From: Streptomyces smaragdinus
GTDB lineage: Bacteria > Actinomycetota > Actinomycetes > Streptomycetales > Streptomycetaceae
Length of the DNA stretch: 64,000 nucleotides
Assembly: GCF_009604385.1 (NCBI RefSeq)
Contig: NZ_WEGJ01000030.1
Location: 1-64,000 of the forward strand
Direction of reading: 5' to 3'
Positions 8,228 through 15,834 of the stretch are shown here, in pieces; the stretch's first letter is position 1; each line of letters begins with the position of its first letter. The position numbers were made by a program, and so were the translations under genes. The notes below the pieces were generated by a model. It was not told where the DNA came from. It saw only the letters and a list, made by a program, of their open reading frames with translations, and ran no database searches.

Positions 8228-8847
8228 TAGCGGTGCACCCCCGACGGCGTGACGGCCGCCCGGACCGGGCGGTCGTGGGCCTCCGCGGGGACCTCCGCCA
8301 GCACCTCCGTGTCGTACAGCAGCACGATGAGCGCCGGGGCGGCGTCGGCCGCCTCGAGCCGCGCCAGCACCCGGTCGTACGAGCCGCCGCCCCGCCCGAG
8401 CCGCCGCCCGCGCCCGTCCACGGCCAGCCCCGGCAGCAGCACGGCGTCCGCCGCCAGCACCGCGCCGGGGCCCAGCCGCTCGCCCGCCGGCTCCAGCAGC
8501 CCGCGGCCGGCGGGCACGAGGGCGTCGGGGCCCTCGTACGGCGCCCAGTCCAGATCGTTGTCCGCCATGAGCACCGGCAGCAGTACGCGCACGCCCCGCG
8601 CGCGCAGCGCGTCCAGGAGCGCGCGCGTCGCCGGCTCACGCCCCACGGACACGTACGCGGCCACCGTCCGGGCCTGTGCCAGCTCCTCGGTCTCCAGCGC
8701 CCGCCGCGCCAGCACCGCGCCCGCCGCCGCGACGTCCGCCGGACCGAGCTTCGCCCGCCCCGCCAGCAACTCCCGCCGCAGCTCCGCCTTCACGCCCGCG
8801 TCACCCATCGCCCTCACGTCTCCCGCGCTCATTACGGTCCGGAACAT
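8224..8847 (-). CDS. 5-formyltetrahydrofolate cyclo-ligase
   Basis: A 207-residue protein of the 5-FCL/MTHFS family, which converts 5-formyl-THF to 5,10-methenyl-THF with ATP. It shows the N-terminal KAELRRELLAGRAKLG, the YVSVGREPATRALLDALRARGV substrate loop, LVPAGRGLLEP, the LLPGLAVDGRGRRLGRGGGSYDR motif that is the strongest family mark, and the closing LLYDTEVLAEVP. ATG 8847 has GAGGGAG five bases upstream; an internal ATG (MGDAG) at about 8808 would fit homologue lengths and is the alternative. The gene is divergent from galU and converges on the acylase gene, sharing 4 bases of stop region. Confidence 0.92.
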   Translation of the reverse strand: MFRTVMSAGDVRAMGDAGVKAELRRELLAGRAKLGPADVAAAGAVLARRALETEELAQARTVAAYVSVGREPATRALLDALRARGVRVLLPVLMADNDLDWAPYEGPDALVPAGRGLLEPAGERLGPGAVLAADAVLLPGLAVDGRGRRLGRGGGSYDRVLARLEAADAAPALIVLLYDTEVLAEVPAEAHDRPVRAAVTPSGVHRY

Positions 8848-8988
8848 CCTCGCTCCCTCGCGTCAACGTGGATCACATCTCCCTGTCATCCGGTGTCCCT
8901 ACAATCCACACGTGCAAAGCCGTCCGGATCCGGTCAAAGCAGTCCGGACGCTCATCTTCCCTTCATCACTACGGATATGGTGCTCGAC

Positions 8989-9897
8989 ATGACTTCATCG
9001 CGTACTCGGATCACCAAGGCCGTCATCCCGGCGGCGGGCCTGGGCACTCGGTTCCTGCCGGCCACCAAGGCGACACCCAAGGAAATGCTGCCGGTGGTCG
9101 ACAAACCCGCGATCCAGTACGTCGTGGAAGAGGCCGTATCCGCCGGACTCGCCGACGTACTGATGGTCACCGGGCGCAACAAGCGGCCGCTGGAGGACCA
9201 CTTCGACCGGAACTACGAGCTCGAGGAGGCCCTGCGCCGGAAGGGTGACGAGGCCCGTCTCGCGGCCGTCGAGGAGTCCACCGGCCTGGCCGACATCCAC
9301 TACGTCCGCCAGGGCGACCCGCGCGGCCTGGGCCACGCCGTGCTGTGCGCCTCGGACCACGTCGGCGACCAGCCGTTCGCCGTCCTGCTGGGCGACGACC
9401 TGATCGACCCGCGCGACCCGCTGCTCGCCCGGATGACGGCCATACAGGGTGAGTGCGGCGGCAGCGTCATTGCGCTGATGGAGGTCGACCCCTCGCAGAT
9501 CCATCTGTACGGCTGCGCGGCCGTCGAGCCGACCGCCGACGACGACACCGTCCGGATCACCGGACTGGTCGAGAAGCCCGACGTGGCGGACGCCCCCAGC
9601 AACTACGCGATCATCGGCCGGTACGTCCTGGACCCCGCGATCTTCGAGGTGCTGGGCAAGACGGAGCCCGGCCGGGGCAACGAGATCCAGCTGACGGACG
9701 CCCTGCAGACGCTCGTCGCCGACCCCTCGATCGGCGGACCGGTGCACGGCGTCGTCTTCCGCGGCCGGCGGTACGACACCGGTGACCGCGGGGACTACCT
9801 CCGCGCTATCGTCCGCCTCGCGTGCGAACGTGAGGACCTGGGCGAGGACTTCCGGTCCTGGCTGCGGACGTACGTGGCGGAGGAGATGACCAGTTGA
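8989..9897 (+). CDS. galU: UTP-glucose-1-phosphate uridylyltransferase
   Basis: The 302-residue product makes UDP-glucose from UTP and glucose-1-phosphate for trehalose, wall teichoic and exopolysaccharide pathways. The nucleotide-binding signature KAVIPAAGLGTRFLPATKA is at residues 9-27, followed by KEMLPVVDKPAIQYVVEEA, the RQGDPRGLGHAVLCA loop, LLGDDLID for metal binding, GLVEKP and NEIQLTDAL. Start: ATG 8989 gives the family N-terminus; ATG 8977 in the same frame adds four residues and neither has a strong Shine-Dalgarno site. The stop overlaps the TTG start of the next gene (TTGA), so galU heads an operon with glp, moaC, mogA and the GNAT. Confidence 0.95.
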   Translation: MTSSRTRITKAVIPAAGLGTRFLPATKATPKEMLPVVDKPAIQYVVEEAVSAGLADVLMVTGRNKRPLEDHFDRNYELEEALRRKGDEARLAAVEESTGLADIHYVRQGDPRGLGHAVLCASDHVGDQPFAVLLGDDLIDPRDPLLARMTAIQGECGGSVIALMEVDPSQIHLYGCAAVEPTADDDTVRITGLVEKPDVADAPSNYAIIGRYVLDPAIFEVLGKTEPGRGNEIQLTDALQTLVADPSIGGPVHGVVFRGRRYDTGDRGDYLRAIVRLACEREDLGEDFRSWLRTYVAEEMTS

Positions 9898-11234
9898 GCA
9901 CCACCATGGAGACGCCGGTGAGTACGGACGAGGAAGCAGCGAAGCCCGACGGAGTCTGGTCGGTCGACGAGCATCTGGCCGATATCCTCCGGCAGATCCG
10001 GCCCCTGGAGCCGCTGGAGCTGCAACTGCTCGAGGCCCAGGGGTGCGTCCTGGTGGAGGACGTGACGGTGCCGGCGGCGCTGCCGCCGTTCGACAACAGC
10101 TCGATGGACGGTTACGCCGTCCGCGTCGCCGATGTGGTGAAAGCCTCCGAGGAGTTTCCGGTCCGGCTGACGGTCATCGGCGACGTGGCGGCGGGCAGCG
10201 GCGAACTGCCCACCGTCGGCCCCGGCCAGGCGGCGCGCATCATGACCGGCGCCCCGCTGCCGCCGGGGGCGGAGGCCGTCGTCCCGGTGGAGTGGACGGA
10301 CGGCGGTACGGGCGGCGGTCCGGCGACGACCATGCGGGCGCACAGCGCGGCTCCGGAGGGCGCCGGCGGGACGGTCGCCGTGCACCGTCCGGTGGAGGCG
10401 CGGCAGTACGTACGGGCGCGCGGCAGCGATGTGGCCGCCGGAGAGCTGGCGCTGGAGGCCGGGACGGTCCTCGGGCCGGCGCAGATCGCGCTCCTCGCGG
10501 CGATCGGGCGGGGCACGGTGACGGTGCGGCCGCGGCCGCGGGTGGTCGTGATGTCCACCGGCAGCGAGCTGGTGCAGCCGGGGGAGACGCTGGGCGCCGG
10601 GCAGATCCACGACTCGAACAGCTTCGCCCTGACGGCGTGCGCGAAGGACGCCGGCGCGCAGGCGTACCGCGTGGGCGCCGTGGCGGACGACGCGGAGACG
10701 CTGCGGGCGACGCTGGAGGACCAGCTGATCCGCGCGGATGCCGTGGTCACCTCGGGCGGGGTGAGCGTCGGCGCGTACGACGTGGTGAAGGAAGCGCTCA
10801 CCGAGTTCGGCGGCGAGGGCGGCGGCGTCGACTTCCGCAAGCTGGCGATGCAGCCGGGCAAGCCGCAGGGCTTCGGGCGGATCGGGGAGGACCTGACGCC
10901 GCTGATCGCCCTGCCGGGCAACCCGGTGAGCTCGTACGTGTCGTTCGAACTGTTCGTCCGCCCGGTCATCCGGCGGCTGATGGGCCTCACCCCCGAGTCG
11001 CGCCCCTCCGTCCGCGCGCTGCTGGACAGCGAGGAACCGCTGTCCTCCCCGGCCGGCAAACGGCAGTTCCTCCGGGGGCGCTACGACGCGACGGCCGGTT
11101 CGGTGCGTCCTGTCGGCGGCGCGGGCTCGCATCTGGTGGCCGCCCTGGCGCAGGCGAACGCCCTCATCGTCGTCCCCGAGGACGTCACAACGGTGAACGC
11201 GCTGGCGGACGTCGAGGTCGTTCCCCTGGACTGA
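9894..11234 (+). CDS. glp: gephyrin-like molybdotransferase Glp / MoeA
   Basis: A 446-residue MoeA-family protein. It has the N-terminal SVDEHLADIL, PFDNSSMDGYAVR, the MTGAPLPPGAEAVVPVE substrate motif, ARGSDVAAGE, then the MoaB-like domain with STGSELVQPGE, IHDSNSF, VVTSGGVSVGAYDVVKEAL, and the PGKPQGFG and LPGNPVSSYVSFELF segments. MoeA inserts molybdate into adenylated molybdopterin. In Actinobacteria the copy encoded next to rimJ-like and sepX/glpR genes is Glp, a moonlighting protein that binds FtsZ and the membrane receptor GlpR. That synteny is present here, with moaC and mogA inserted, so both roles are possible. TTG start at 9894 overlaps galU by 4 bases. Confidence 0.9.
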   Translation: MSTTMETPVSTDEEAAKPDGVWSVDEHLADILRQIRPLEPLELQLLEAQGCVLVEDVTVPAALPPFDNSSMDGYAVRVADVVKASEEFPVRLTVIGDVAAGSGELPTVGPGQAARIMTGAPLPPGAEAVVPVEWTDGGTGGGPATTMRAHSAAPEGAGGTVAVHRPVEARQYVRARGSDVAAGELALEAGTVLGPAQIALLAAIGRGTVTVRPRPRVVVMSTGSELVQPGETLGAGQIHDSNSFALTACAKDAGAQAYRVGAVADDAETLRATLEDQLIRADAVVTSGGVSVGAYDVVKEALTEFGGEGGGVDFRKLAMQPGKPQGFGRIGEDLTPLIALPGNPVSSYVSFELFVRPVIRRLMGLTPESRPSVRALLDSEEPLSSPAGKRQFLRGRYDATAGSVRPVGGAGSHLVAALAQANALIVVPEDVTTVNALADVEVVPLD

Positions 11235-11303
11235 GCCGACGCCCTCACCGGCCATGCGGGTACGGTGGCTGCGCACGCATCGGAACCCGGGAGCCACCGC
11301 CGT

Positions 11304-11810
11304 ATGACCGCCCAGTCCCCGCAGGACACCCCCGCCTCGCTGACGCACGTCGACGAGGCCGGGGCCGCCCGTATGGTCGACGTGTCCGCGAAGGACGTCA
11401 CCAGACGCACCGCCCGCGCCACCGGCCGGGTGCTCGTCGCCCCCCGCGTCGTCGAACTGCTCCGCGGTGAGGGCGTGCCGAAGGGCGACGCCCTGGGCAC
11501 CGCCCGGATCGCCGGCATCATGGGCGCCAAACGCACCCCCGACCTCATCCCGCTCTGCCATCCGCTCGCCGTCTCCGGCGTCACCGTCGACCTCACCGTC
11601 ACCGGTGACGCCGTCGAGATCGCCGCCACGGTGAAGACGACGGACCGCACCGGCGTCGAGATGGAAGCCCTCACCGCCGTCACCGTCGCCGCGCTGACGG
11701 TCGTCGACATGGTGAAGGCCGTCGACAAGGGAGCCGTCATCACGGACGTACGGGTGGAGGAGAAGACCGGCGGCAAGTCCGGTGACTGGCACCGGGAGGT
11801 CACGGCATGA
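11304..11810 (+). CDS. moaC: cyclic pyranopterin monophosphate synthase MoaC
   Basis: The 168-residue protein catalyses the second step of molybdenum cofactor synthesis, turning 3',8-cyclo-GTP into cyclic pyranopterin monophosphate. It contains LTHVDEAGAARMVDVSAKDVT, GTARIAGIMGAKRTPDLIPLCHPL with the active-site Lys and His, VKTTDRTGVEMEALTAV and DMVKAVDKGAVI, all diagnostic. Start ATG 11304 is preceded by GGGAG ten bases upstream; a longer GTG frame from 11265 adds only non-family residues. It ends in an ATGA overlap with mogA. Its place between glp and mogA makes a compact Moco gene block. Confidence 0.95.
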   Translation: MTAQSPQDTPASLTHVDEAGAARMVDVSAKDVTRRTARATGRVLVAPRVVELLRGEGVPKGDALGTARIAGIMGAKRTPDLIPLCHPLAVSGVTVDLTVTGDAVEIAATVKTTDRTGVEMEALTAVTVAALTVVDMVKAVDKGAVITDVRVEEKTGGKSGDWHREVTA

Positions 11811-12310
11811 CCTCCGCCGGACGCGCCCTCGCCGTCACCGTCTCCAACCGCGCCGCCGCCGGCGTCTACAGCGACACGGGCGGCCCGCTGCTCGTCGAGG
11901 GCCTCACCGCGATGGGCTTCACCGTCGAGGGCCCCCGCGTCGTCCCCGACGGCGAGGCGGTGGAGGAGGCGCTGCGCGCGGGCGTGGCCGAGGGCTTCGA
12001 CGTCATCCTCACCACCGGCGGCACGGGCATCTCCCCGACGGACGCCACCCCCGAGATGACCGCCCGCGTCCTCGACCACCACGTCCCCGGCATCCCCGAG
12101 GCCATCCGCGCCTACGGCGTCCGAAAGGTCCCCACCGCGGCCCTCTCCCGGGGTCTGGCGGGCGTCGCCGGCCGCACCCTGATCGTCAACCTCCCCGGCT
12201 CCTCCGGCGGCGTCCGCGACGGCCTCGCGGTCCTCGCCCCCCTCCTCCCGCACGCGGTCGACCAGCTGCGCGGCGGTGACCACCCCCGCGGCCCCGGCGG
12301 TGCGAACTGA
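11807..12310 (+). CDS. mogA: MogA/MoaB family molybdenum cofactor biosynthesis protein
   Basis: A 167-residue MoCF-fold protein that binds molybdopterin and adenylates it. Key segments are AVTVSNRAAAGVYSDTGGPLL, the TTGGTGISPTDATPE loop that holds molybdopterin, RVLDHHVPGIPEAIRAYG, and LIVNLPGSSGGVRDGLAVL. Start ATG 11807 overlaps the moaC stop by four bases. The 3' end overlaps the likely CTG start of the next gene. MogA versus MoaB naming cannot be decided from sequence alone. Confidence 0.93.
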   Translation: MTSAGRALAVTVSNRAAAGVYSDTGGPLLVEGLTAMGFTVEGPRVVPDGEAVEEALRAGVAEGFDVILTTGGTGISPTDATPEMTARVLDHHVPGIPEAIRAYGVRKVPTAALSRGLAGVAGRTLIVNLPGSSGGVRDGLAVLAPLLPHAVDQLRGGDHPRGPGGAN

Positions 12311-12945
12311 ACGCCGCCTGGCCGGTGGAGCTGACGGACGGCCCGGTGCGTCTGCGTCCCATCCGGCGGCGTGACCAGAGCGCCTGGCGCGAGGTCAACC
12401 GGCGCAACCGCGACTGGCTGCGCCCCTGGGAGGCCACCGTCCCCCCGTCGCTGCCCGGCCTACCGCCGGTGCGCCGCCCCACGTTCCGGCAGATGGTCCG
12501 CCATCTGCGCCAGGAGGCGTCCGCCGGACGGATGCTGCCGTTCGTCATCGAGTACGAGGGCCGGCTCGTCGGCCAGCTCACCGTCGCCGGCATCACCTGG
12601 GGCTCGATGCGCTCCGGCCACGTCGGCTACTGGGTCGACCGGGCGATCGCCGGACGGGGCGTGATGCCGACGTCCGTGGCGCTCGCCGTCGACCACTGTT
12701 TCCGGACCGTCGGACTGCACCGCGTCGAGGTGTGCATCCGGCCGGAGAACGGGCCCAGCCGGCGCGTCGTGGAAAAGCTGGGATTCCGCGAGGAGGGCCT
12801 GCGTCCGAACTATCTGCACATCGACGGCGCCTGGCGCGACCATCTCGTCTTCGCGCTGACGGCGGAGGAGATCCCGGAGGGGCTGCTCATGCGGTGGCGC
12901 GCGAAGCAGCCGCTTCCCTCTCCGCCGCAGTCCAACCCGGAATGA
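12307..12945 (+). CDS. GNAT N-acetyltransferase, RimJ-like
   Basis: About 212 residues of the RimJ/RimL-type acetyltransferase family, in the position of the rimJ-like gene that lies between glp and sepX in Actinobacteria. It has the start VELTDGPVRLRPIRRRDQ, YWVDRAIAGRGVMPTSVALAVDHCF for acetyl-CoA binding, and the RVEVCIRPENGPSRRVVEKLGFREEG motif typical of ribosomal-protein acetyltransferases. The frame has a GTG at 12325, but homologues I recall begin with NAAWPVEL, which here requires a CTG at 12307 overlapping the mogA stop as CTGA. That coupling is plausible but not proven. The substrate, perhaps a ribosomal protein N-terminus or an antibiotic, is unknown. Confidence 0.85.
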   Translation: MNAAWPVELTDGPVRLRPIRRRDQSAWREVNRRNRDWLRPWEATVPPSLPGLPPVRRPTFRQMVRHLRQEASAGRMLPFVIEYEGRLVGQLTVAGITWGSMRSGHVGYWVDRAIAGRGVMPTSVALAVDHCFRTVGLHRVEVCIRPENGPSRRVVEKLGFREEGLRPNYLHIDGAWRDHLVFALTAEEIPEGLLMRWRAKQPLPSPPQSNPE

Positions 12946-13085
12946 AATATACGTTCGAAATTCTGGGGCATTGTGGCCCGGCTCGCGCAAAAATCACAAG
13001 AAAAGCTCGCGATATGCGCCAGATGGTGCGACACACCGAGCCAATTGGCAGATGCCGTGACTCCAACACCTCTACCGTGTAAGGC

Positions 13086-14105
13086 GTGAGCAGCAGCGGC
13101 CTCATCTACGCAATGATTGTGGGGGCCTGGGCCGCCTACTTGGTTCCGATGTGGCTTCGTAGGCAGGACGAGCTGAACGAGGCCCGTCCGACGGAACGCT
13201 TCAGCACCGCTCTCCGGCTGCTGACCGGACGCGGTGCGGCGGAGCGCCGTAGCGCCGAGGACGACCCCGCGACCGCCGGGCCGGCGATCGAGCCGGACGC
13301 CCGGGACTCCGTGCTGCCGCCGGACGACGCCCCGCTGCCCGCCGCCGACGCGGAGGCCGCCCCCGCCGTGCGCCGCCGCCCCGCCGCTCCGGCCCCGGGG
13401 ACCGCCGAGCGCGCCGCGCGGGCGAAGGTGATGGCGCGCCGCCGTCGTACGACCACGCTCCTCTTCCTCGCCCTGACGGCCGGCGCGATCCTCGCCGCCG
13501 TCGAGGGGCTGCGCTACCTCTGGGCCGTCGCGCTGCCCGCGGGGCTGCTCACCGCGTACGTCGTCCATCTGCGCGCCGCCGAGCGCCGCCGGTTCGCGGC
13601 ATCCGTCGACCAGCGCCGCGGCGCCGCGGCCGCCCAGCGGCTGCACGCGCGCCGGGCGGAGGCCCGCCCGGAGCCGGCCGCCGACGTGCCGCCCGAGACC
13701 CCCGACGTACGGCACGCGGAGACGGAGCCCGTCGCCGAGGGATCGCCGTACGAGGCGGACCGGCGGGCGCTCGTGGAGCAGACGGATCACGCGGAGTGGG
13801 TCGACGCCCAGCGCGAGCCCGACCGCGCCCGTCCGGCGGACGGCGGCTGGGACCCCGTCCCGGTGCCCCTCCCGACGTACGTCACGGCCCCGGTGGCCCC
13901 CCGCGCCACACAGGGGCTGGACCTGGAGGCCCCGGACGCCTGGAGCTCCGCCCGCTCCTCGACGGCGAGCCCGTCGTCCGCCGCCCCGCCGGCCCGCCCG
14001 CGTCCGGAGCCGGAGGCCCCCGCGGCGCCCCAGCGGCGCTCGGCGCGCACGCCGCTCTTCGACCAGTACGCGGACGGGGATCGCCGGCGCGCGGCGAACG
14101 AGTGA
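13086..14105 (+). CDS. sepX: cell-division membrane protein SepX / Glp receptor GlpR
   Basis: The 339-residue protein has an N-terminal membrane segment (SSGLIYAMIVGAWAAYLVPM) with the following WLRRQDELNEARPTERFS, a Pro/Ala linker, two closely spaced membrane helices (about residues 120-160: TTTLLFLALTAGAIL and LWAVALPAGLLTAYVV) and a long charged, Pro-rich cytoplasmic tail. This layout and its location downstream of glp and a rimJ-like gene match actinobacterial SepX (Streptomyces) or GlpR (Corynebacterium), which stabilises division septa together with Glp, FtsZ or SsgB/DivIVA. GTG start at 13086. The 140-base gap before it is comparatively AT-rich and contains a GACAC at 13030-13034 that resembles the core WhiA motif, so it may have its own promoter. 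Confidence 0.85.
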   Translation: MSSSGLIYAMIVGAWAAYLVPMWLRRQDELNEARPTERFSTALRLLTGRGAAERRSAEDDPATAGPAIEPDARDSVLPPDDAPLPAADAEAAPAVRRRPAAPAPGTAERAARAKVMARRRRTTTLLFLALTAGAILAAVEGLRYLWAVALPAGLLTAYVVHLRAAERRRFAASVDQRRGAAAAQRLHARRAEARPEPAADVPPETPDVRHAETEPVAEGSPYEADRRALVEQTDHAEWVDAQREPDRARPADGGWDPVPVPLPTYVTAPVAPRATQGLDLEAPDAWSSARSSTASPSSAAPPARPRPEPEAPAAPQRRSARTPLFDQYADGDRRRAANE

Positions 14106-14181
14106 CCGTCCCCCCTGGCCAGCGCCCCCAAAGGGATTTCACCGCAGCACGTCGGGGGTGCTAAGGTTCATCTCGTTGTGA

Positions 14182-14255
14182 GGGCCTGTGGCGCAGTCCG
14201 GTAGCGCACCTCGTTCGCATCGAGGGGGTCAGGGGTTCGAATCCCCTCAGGTCCA
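14182..14255 (+). tRNA. tRNA-Ala (anticodon CGC)
   Basis: A 74-nt cloverleaf can be folded: 7-bp acceptor GGGCCTG/CAGGTCC, D arm GGCGCAGTCCGGTAGCGCA, anticodon arm CCTCG-TTCGCAT-CGAGG with CGC at 14216-14218, and T arm with GTTCGAATC. The third acceptor pair is G3:U70, the alanine identity element. CCA is not encoded. It decodes GCG. Confidence 0.97.
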
Positions 14256-14262
14256 CAACACG

Positions 14263-14299
14263 GATCCCGGCCGATCGGTTGATCGGCCGGGATCTTTTT
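14263..14299 (+). terminator. strong intrinsic terminator of the tRNA gene
   Basis: A 14-bp perfect stem (GATCCCGGCCGATC / GATCGGCCGGGATC) with GGTT loop is followed at once by TTTTT at 14295-14299. It starts seven bases after the tRNA end and stands before the convergent secreted-protein gene. Confidence 0.95.
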
Positions 14300-14314
14300 G
14301 CGTTTATGCGGGGC

Positions 14315-15583
14315 TCAGAGACCGCCGGGGATCGAGGGGGCGGTCGGAGCCGTCGGCGCTGTGGCGTCCGTGGGGGCGGCGGGGAGCTCCGGGGCGGTCG
14401 GCGCCGTCGGGGCCGTCGCGTCCGTCGGTGCGGTCGGAGCCGTCGGCGCCGTGACGTCCGTGGGGAGGTCCGGTGCGGTCGGGGCTGTCGGCGCCGTTGC
14501 GTCCGTGGGGAGGTCCGGTGCGGTCGGGGCCGTCGGAGCCGTTGCGTCCGTCGGGGCGGTGGGAGCCGTCGGCGCTGTGGCGTCCGTGGGGGCGGTGGGA
14601 GCCGTCGGCGCTGTGGCGTCCGTGGGGGCGGTGGGGAGCTCCGGGGCGGTCGGCGCCGTCGGGGCGGTCGCGTCCGTGGGGAGGTCGGGTGCGGTCGGGG
14701 CCGTCGGGGCGGTCGCGTCCGTGGGGAGGTCGGGTGCGGTCGGAGCCGTCGCGTCCGTCGGGAGGTCCGGGGCCGTGGGCGCGGTCGGAGCCGTGGGCGC
14801 CGTAGGAGCCGTGGGTGCTACGGGCGCCGTCGCGTCCGACGCCCCCGTCGGGAGGCCCGGAGCCGTCGGGAGGCCCGGGACCGTCGGGAGGGTCGGGGGG
14901 CGGTTCGGGTCGTTCGGGATGTAGCGGAAGTCCGGGGTCAGGGTGCCGATCGGGGTGCCCGCCTCCGGACCGGGGCTGCCGAGGTGGTCCTGGATGAAAG
15001 CGGCCAGCTCGGGGGTCACGTAGAACGGGACCTTCTCGAGGCGGAAGCCCGTCGGGCTCGGGCGGGCACTGGCGATGACCTCCTCGTACTTCGTGTCACC
15101 GATCGGCAGCTCCTCGGAGACCGTCTCGCCGTCGATCGTGACCCCCGACGTCCAGCCCGGGCGCGGCATGACCCGGATGTACGTCGGCTTGAGGGTGATC
15201 TCCTGGCCGGAGGGGGCGTGGGTGAACGTCAGGCCGCCGGGGTAGAAGATCCGCCCCTGGGCGTCGAGGCCGTCGCCGGCCGTGGCGCCGATCGGCATGC
15301 TGAAGCCCTTGCCGTCCTCGTCCATCACGAACGGGCTGATCGCCTCGACCGTGATCTGCTGCTCCGCCAGCCACTTCTGGAACTCGTCGCTGATCGCGAC
15401 GTGGGCGTCGCCCCACGGGGAGATGTACAGGTTCGGCGGGATGGGCTCGCCGGGTTGGCTGATCGTGACGGGCGTCGGGCCGGCCGGTGCGGCGGCGACA
15501 GCGGCGCCGGAGAACACCAGCGGCAGGCTGAGCGCGGCCGTGGCGGCCAGGTAGGTGATGTGGTTCCTCGCGATTGAACGCAT
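14315..15583 (-). CDS. secreted protein with long Thr-Ala-Pro repeat tail
   Basis: A 422-residue protein. ATG 15583 has GAGGAAAG two bases upstream; an in-frame ATG further upstream (15637) is less likely. Residues 1-35 form a signal peptide (MRSIARNHITYLAATAALSL then AAVAAAPA). About 190 residues of unrecognised globular domain follow, with PPNLYISPWGDAHVAISDEFQ, MDEDGKGFSMPIG and KPTYIRVMPRPGWTSGVTID. From about residue 250 to the end the sequence is TAP/TDATAPTAP/DLPTDA repeats with no LPxTG or membrane anchor. The repeat probably spans the peptidoglycan or keeps the domain extended and soluble; mucin-like Thr glycosylation is possible. No enzyme family could be recognised. Convergent with tRNA-Ala. 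Confidence 0.8.
   Translation of the reverse strand: MRSIARNHITYLAATAALSLPLVFSGAAVAAAPAGPTPVTISQPGEPIPPNLYISPWGDAHVAISDEFQKWLAEQQITVEAISPFVMDEDGKGFSMPIGATAGDGLDAQGRIFYPGGLTFTHAPSGQEITLKPTYIRVMPRPGWTSGVTIDGETVSEELPIGDTKYEEVIASARPSPTGFRLEKVPFYVTPELAAFIQDHLGSPGPEAGTPIGTLTPDFRYIPNDPNRPPTLPTVPGLPTAPGLPTGASDATAPVAPTAPTAPTAPTAPTAPDLPTDATAPTAPDLPTDATAPTAPTAPDLPTDATAPTAPTAPELPTAPTDATAPTAPTAPTDATAPTAPTAPTDATAPTAPTAPDLPTDATAPTAPTAPDLPTDVTAPTAPTAPTDATAPTAPTAPELPAAPTDATAPTAPTAPSIPGGL
14320..14840 (-). repeat. in-gene tandem repeat encoding (TAP)n / DLPTDA units
   Basis: The coding DNA is built from degenerate 9-base units for Thr-Ala-Pro broken by Asp-Leu-Pro-Thr-Asp-Ala and Glu-Leu-Pro spacers. Long near-identical blocks recur (for example GTGGCGTCCGTGGGGGCGGT at about 14578 and again at about 14611), which suggests growth by slippage or unequal exchange. 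The repeat stays in frame throughout. Confidence 0.85.
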
Positions 15584-15834
15584 GCTTTCCTCAGGTCCTC
15601 TTCTTCGCGTGTGCGGCATGGCCACGAACCGGGCCACTGACCCGAGACCCGGGTCGCCGCACAGCTATGCATGCACATGAGGCAGGGCCATCGAATAGCA
15701 CAAACGTTTCTGCGTGAACCGTTCGTGTGAAAGTGCCACACGGATAGCCCCTTCCGGTCGCCGGAGTCCCCGCTCAAGATCGCCGTGCTGGAACGCTGGG
15801 CGCGCCAGACTTCCCGCGAACCGTGAGGTGCCCC

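Noticed and set aside
5890..9897. A 1335-residue fusion of GalU with an upstream domain
   Set aside because: The upstream part overlaps the acylase gene in another frame; GalU starts at 8989.
13030..13034. WhiA site as a separate regulatory feature before sepX
   Set aside because: A single GACAC pentamer is too common in this DNA to call a site; noted only in the sepX entry.
14182..14255. tRNA-Ala as an attachment site of an integrated element
   Set aside because: No integrase, no direct repeat of the tRNA 3' end was noticed, and the flanks are core genes.
14320..14840. CRISPR-like array
   Set aside because: The repeats are short, degenerate, in coding frame and have no unique spacers.
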